This document shows positions 60,582 through 64,000 of a stretch of DNA of 64,000 bases, one piece after another. The position numbers were made by a program, and so were the translations under genes. Position 1 is the stretch's first letter. Every line of letters starts with the position of its first letter. The notes under the pieces are model-generated. The model was not told where the DNA came from, did not search any database, and worked only from the letters and a program-made list of their open reading frames with translations. Source of the stretch: Halioglobus sp. (GTDB lineage: Bacteria > Pseudomonadota > Gammaproteobacteria > Pseudomonadales > Halieaceae); contig PABK01000041.1 in NCBI GenBank assembly GCA_002699145.1, positions 186,001 to 250,000 of the forward strand, read 5' to 3'.

Positions 60582-62825
60582 ATGTCCCGGCGACGCCCCA
60601 CGCGAAACATATCCATGCTCTTTGCAAGGATACTGCCTGCCCTGGCGCTGTTGACGCCGGGCGGCCACGCCCTCGCCCAGTGCGGGGGCCCGGTGCCACT
60701 GCTGTGCGATACCGACGGCGATTTCGCGGTCGGCATCGAGGATATCCACGCCATCCGGCTCGCCGCCGGCAGCGCATCCTCGGGTCCGGGAGACCTGCGC
60801 GATATCGACGGCGACGGCATGATCACCCTGGCCGACGCACGTCAGTGCAGTACCCGCTGCGCGCAGCCGCAGTGCGCCAGCGCCGTGGAAGGCCCCTTCG
60901 CCGCGGCGCGGGAGGCGTTCGTCGACACCGTTATCGAGGAGCGCCGGAGCGGCACCTACGGCGCGCTCGCGCACCTCTACCGCGGGGTGGCGCCACCGCC
61001 GGGCAGCTTCGACGCCGATCTGGACAAGCTCAACAGCCGCGACGATACGGCGGACTTCGCCCTGCCTGGACTCATGACCGTACTGGCCAAACACGCCAAT
61101 AACGAGTCCCTGGACAGCGACCAGCGGCAACTGATCGAAGACGCGGTGCTCAATTTCAGGTACTGGCCGGACGAGCTGCGGGAGGTGCCCGGCACCACCG
61201 ACAAGCAGAACATGGTGAGCTGGACGGAGAACCATTACATCCTGTTCGCCGCAGGCGGCTACCTCGCGGGCCAGCTCTACCCCGAGCAGGTGTTCCCCGC
61301 CTCCGGCCGTACGGGCCAGGAGATGATGGCGGTGTTCAAACCGCGCATACTGCGCTGGCTAGAGCTGCGCTACCGCTCGGGGTTCAGCGAGTGGCTGTCC
61401 AATGTCTACTACCCCGAGGACATGTCGGCGCTACTGGCGCTGATAGACCTGGCGCAGGACCCGGAGCTGGTCGACAAGTCACGCATCGTGCTCGACACGC
61501 TGTTCGCCGATATCGCCCTGAACAGCTTCAACGGTTTCTTCAGTTCGACCCACGGCCGCACCTACCGCCAGCACAAGATGAACGGCAGCTACGACGCCAC
61601 GCGCGGCATCATGCACCTTATCTGGGGCCTGAACAGGCGCCATCCCACGAGCAAGGCCACGACGATGCTGGCCCTCTCGGAGCGCTACCGCGTGCCGGAG
61701 GTGTTGCGCAGGATCGCCACCGACACTGCCAGTACTCCCATGGAGAACCGCCAGCGCATGGGCATCAGGATGGAGCAGGCCGCGGACTGGGGCCTTGACG
61801 TGAACAGTGTCGATGACGGCATGGCGCTGCTGACCATGGAGCCTTACACCCACCCGTTGTTCATCGACACATTCCACCAGTTGCTCTACGCCTACGACTG
61901 GTGGGACAACAGCTCGTTCCGGCCTTTCAGGGCAGCCAGGGCGGAACTGGACAACCCCGACGTGCGCGCCTTCGCGGCGCAGTTCTTCGAGTGGGATATC
62001 ACGCGCAACATGCGCCCCGAGGTGAACATCTACACGTACCGAACGCCACACTACATGCTCAGCACCGCCCAGGACTGGCGCAAGGGCTTCGGCGGCGACC
62101 AGTCCTCCATCTGGCAGGCGACACTGGGCGCCGAGGCTGTCAGCTTCACCACCCACCCGGGCAGCGAGGACTACCTGGACGCCGGAACACCGAGCTACTG
62201 GGTCGGCTACGGCACCCTGCCGCGCGCCGCCCAGGTCAGGAACGTGGTGATTTCACTGTACGACGTGGACACGCGCGAGGGCCTGATTATCACCGAACAA
62301 CCGCTGTATACGCACGCCTTCCTGCCGCGCGCAAAATTCGACGACAGCGGCAAGGAGGGAAGCTGGTTTTTCGCGCGCAAGGGCGAGGCCTACCTGGCGC
62401 TGTGGTCCTCGGACCCGGACGCCGACTGGATTCCCGCCGCCGAACGGGGCTTCGGTGGCGGCGATGACTACGACATCATCGCCAACGGCGAGAAAACCAT
62501 CTGGCTGTGCGAACTCGGCGACGCCTCCGCCTACGGTGACTACGCCAGCTTCAAGGCGGCAATCAGAGCCGCGCCTGTCGAGGCGGACACACAGGCCCTG
62601 TCCATTCGCTATCGCTCGCCGTCACAGGGACTGATCGAGATGGGCTGGGACGGCCCCGTGCTGCACAACGGCGTCGCCGTACCGCTGGATGACTATGCGC
62701 GCTACGACAACCCCTGGAGCCAGGCCGCGTTCCCGGCGCGGGATATTACCTTCACCCACGGTGGCAGCTACCTGCGCCTGAACTTCGACGCCGGGATTCG
62801 CGAGGTCAGTGACACCTTCGACTAG
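60582..62825 (+). CDS. Secreted protein with dockerin-like Ca2+ repeats and a large C-terminal domain
   Basis: A 747-aa exported protein; the signal peptide ends at GGHALAQ (ATG at 60582; 60615 is an alternative). Residues about 40-85 carry two dockerin/EF-hand loops: CDTDGDFAVGIEDI and DIDGDGMITLADA. The remaining 650 aa contain helix-rich and beta-rich parts with many Trp/Tyr (NYYPEDMSALL-like region, AYDWWDNSSF, DWRKGFGGDQSS), suggesting a toroid-plus-sandwich carbohydrate-active enzyme such as a polysaccharide lyase, but I recognise no catalytic signature. Its stop shares bases with the stop of the convergent ceramidase gene. The neighbouring rhamnosidase supports a glycan role. Confidence 0.82.
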   Translation: MSRRRPTRNISMLFARILPALALLTPGGHALAQCGGPVPLLCDTDGDFAVGIEDIHAIRLAAGSASSGPGDLRDIDGDGMITLADARQCSTRCAQPQCASAVEGPFAAAREAFVDTVIEERRSGTYGALAHLYRGVAPPPGSFDADLDKLNSRDDTADFALPGLMTVLAKHANNESLDSDQRQLIEDAVLNFRYWPDELREVPGTTDKQNMVSWTENHYILFAAGGYLAGQLYPEQVFPASGRTGQEMMAVFKPRILRWLELRYRSGFSEWLSNVYYPEDMSALLALIDLAQDPELVDKSRIVLDTLFADIALNSFNGFFSSTHGRTYRQHKMNGSYDATRGIMHLIWGLNRRHPTSKATTMLALSERYRVPEVLRRIATDTASTPMENRQRMGIRMEQAADWGLDVNSVDDGMALLTMEPYTHPLFIDTFHQLLYAYDWWDNSSFRPFRAARAELDNPDVRAFAAQFFEWDITRNMRPEVNIYTYRTPHYMLSTAQDWRKGFGGDQSSIWQATLGAEAVSFTTHPGSEDYLDAGTPSYWVGYGTLPRAAQVRNVVISLYDVDTREGLIITEQPLYTHAFLPRAKFDDSGKEGSWFFARKGEAYLALWSSDPDADWIPAAERGFGGGDDYDIIANGEKTIWLCELGDASAYGDYASFKAAIRAAPVEADTQALSIRYRSPSQGLIEMGWDGPVLHNGVAVPLDDYARYDNPWSQAAFPARDITFTHGGSYLRLNFDAGIREVSDTFD

Positions 62826-64000
62826 GGCGCCACGTCAAATGCCCGCGAGGCGCCACTGAACGCCTCCCCGCCGGGGAGGTATCCCAGGTGCACCAGGCGA
62901 TAGCGACCCGCCTCGACATCGCCGGGAATATCCCACTCCACGCTGGCCAGCGCACGGCTGCCCTCGAAGCGCCAGCGCACCCGTGTGGACCAGTCGCTGT
63001 CACTGGCGATCGTGCGCCAGTCCTGCCCCGTGCGGCGCTGTACCTGCAGGAAGTTGTTCCCGGTCACGTAGTGCGCCCCCGGGTCCGCGGACAGGAACTG
63101 CACCACCACCGTCTCCCCGGGGCGGTAGCGCCTGGCCGGCCGGCTCAGCGCATCCCCGGGCGCGCCGCGTCCGTGCACGTGCGCGGCGCGGCGCGAGGGC
63201 AGGCCCAGGGCGGTCGACCTGCCGCGCCAGTCTTCGTAGTGAGCGCCGCCGGCGGGATCCGTGTCGCGCTCCAGCGCCGTGGCGAGCTGGCTGGCCACCT
63301 GCTGGTAGGCGGGCAGTGACCAGGGGCCGTGCAGGTTGTGCCCGCCCTCGTACTGTTGCAGGCGGTATTCCTCGGGAGTTGTGATATACCCGGCGAATTC
63401 ATTGGCGTAGCCCGCCAGGACAATGTGCCGGGCCCAGTCGCCCAGCTCGGCCATGACGCTGGCGCGCAGCCGCCGGCCGGACATCGTGGTCACCTCGCCG
63501 GGCATGGCGAGAATCACCAGTTGGCCGATACGCGCCAGGCTGACGGTGTGCACCTGCGACTGCAGCGGCGGGTCCTGGCTGCCGGTCTCGAACAGGATCG
63601 CCTTGGGGGCCTGGCAGCGCCGCACCTCCTCGGTCCACGCGGGCGTGCCGGTGACCAGGCGCACCAGCCAGTCCAGCCAGGTCTTCTGTTCGGTCATGCC
63701 CTCCTCGAAAAGGAAATGCCCGCCACCGTCCTCGGTGGAACCGCCGGCGAAAGCGTAGCCGTAGGCCGACGGGCAGGTGTGCTGCACACCGCGCCCGGTG
63801 AACCTCGCGGACACCGCGTAGTGCTCCAGGTCGACGTAGACCTGGCGCGAGGCGACCGGACCGCGCAACACCTCGCTGGCCGAGGCAAACAACTGTTGCG
63901 CCCGCTGCAACTGGCGCTCGCCCATGATGCGCGTGGTCTCCACGTCGCTGGCGCCAGGGCCGGTGTTGTCGAGATTCGTGTTCGGGGTTACGTCGCCGGG
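62822..64000 (-). CDS. Neutral/alkaline ceramidase, C-terminal part (runs off window)
   Basis: The last 392 codons of a neutral ceramidase. The frame is open to the window edge, where it reads PGDVTPNTNLDNTGPG, matching the D-V-(S/T)-P-N block near the middle of these enzymes. Later YANEFAGYITTPEEY and QQYEGGHNLHGP match the region with active-site Tyr/Gly-His residues. The C-terminal beta-sandwich (VVQFLSADPGAHY ... FLQVQRRTGQDW) is intact. It cleaves the amide of ceramide to sphingosine and fatty acid outside the cytoplasm. The start lies beyond 64000. Its TAG and that of the convergent gene share a CTAG. Confidence 0.9.
   Translation of the reverse strand, partial: PGDVTPNTNLDNTGPGASDVETTRIMGERQLQRAQQLFASASEVLRGPVASRQVYVDLEHYAVSARFTGRGVQHTCPSAYGYAFAGGSTEDGGGHFLFEEGMTEQKTWLDWLVRLVTGTPAWTEEVRRCQAPKAILFETGSQDPPLQSQVHTVSLARIGQLVILAMPGEVTTMSGRRLRASVMAELGDWARHIVLAGYANEFAGYITTPEEYRLQQYEGGHNLHGPWSLPAYQQVASQLATALERDTDPAGGAHYEDWRGRSTALGLPSRRAAHVHGRGAPGDALSRPARRYRPGETVVVQFLSADPGAHYVTGNNFLQVQRRTGQDWRTIASDSDWSTRVRWRFEGSRALASVEWDIPGDVEAGRYRLVHLGYLPGGEAFSGASRAFDVAP

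Noticed and set aside
58870-60777. A 635-codon open frame antisense to the rhamnosidase gene
   Set aside because: Composition is that of a shadow frame, while the plus-strand frame has clear GH78 motifs and a signal peptide.
1-64000. CRISPR array, prophage or insertion sequence
   Set aside because: No spaced direct repeats of CRISPR size, no integrase or transposase, and no terminal inverted repeats were found by eye.

Overview
The window is high-GC DNA of a free-living gammaproteobacterium, most likely a marine one; a Halieaceae/OM60-type relative is my inference. The supporting signs are PhoP/PhoQ-like regulation, a PEP-CTERM protein, a TonB-dependent receptor, a selenocysteine system with a UGSC selenoprotein (a family known from marine bacteria), and many LysR and short-chain dehydrogenase genes. 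About 50 protein genes and one tRNA are supported, most on the minus strand. No insertion sequence, phage or CRISPR array is visible.

Layout. 1-3.7 kb: a cut-off secreted protein, then a PhoQ/PhoP-like pair with a PepSY-like and a glycine-zipper envelope protein. Two copies of one direct-repeat operator flank this set. 3.8-7.1 kb: a PEP-CTERM protein, a lipoprotein and an FG-GAP/VCBS protein. 7.3-12.1 kb: a Gld-type ABC system (ATPase, fused permease/GldG protein, DUF4340 protein). 12.5-13.5 kb: a 2-oxoglutarate/Fe(II) oxygenase.

13.5-21.7 kb is a selenium block read leftwards: alpha/beta hydrolase, D-2-hydroxyacid dehydrogenase, a conserved protein of unknown function, a UGSC selenoprotein read through an in-frame UGA with a good SECIS hairpin, amidohydrolase, selA, selB and tRNA-Sec. 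A LysR gene (22 kb) separates it from a 10-kb operon (23.1-33.4 kb) encoding three LuxE-like acyl-protein synthetases, two LuxC-like acyl reductases, a cytochrome P450 and a ThDP-dependent decarboxylase/lyase, with no luciferase. A 43-bp element, identical at 37 of 43 positions, lies upstream of both operons and ties them into one likely regulon. I consider this pair of operons the most novel system in the window: activation and reduction of carboxylic acids to aldehydes, oxidation by P450, and carbon-carbon chemistry by the ThDP enzyme, linked to a selenoprotein branch. Its substrate is unknown.

33.8-39.1 kb: SDR, RIO kinase, polytopic membrane protein, SDR and a porin with a clear terminator. 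39.2-44.4 kb: alanine dehydrogenase, omega-aminotransferase, LysR and succinate-semialdehyde-type dehydrogenase, a coherent amine/omega-amino-acid catabolic unit whose divergent promoter carries twin operators. 44.5-49.1 kb: TPR-sulfotransferase, serine hydrolase and MFS transporter, overlapping or abutting. 49.2-54.6 kb: TonB receptor, nitrilase-family amidase and a MocR regulator with an extra C-terminal domain; matching direct-repeat operators precede the receptor and the amidase. 54.7-58.6 kb: parallel beta-helix protein, quinone oxidoreductase and LysR. 58.6-64 kb: a heptamer repeat, a GH78-type rhamnosidase, a secreted dockerin-like protein and a cut-off neutral ceramidase.
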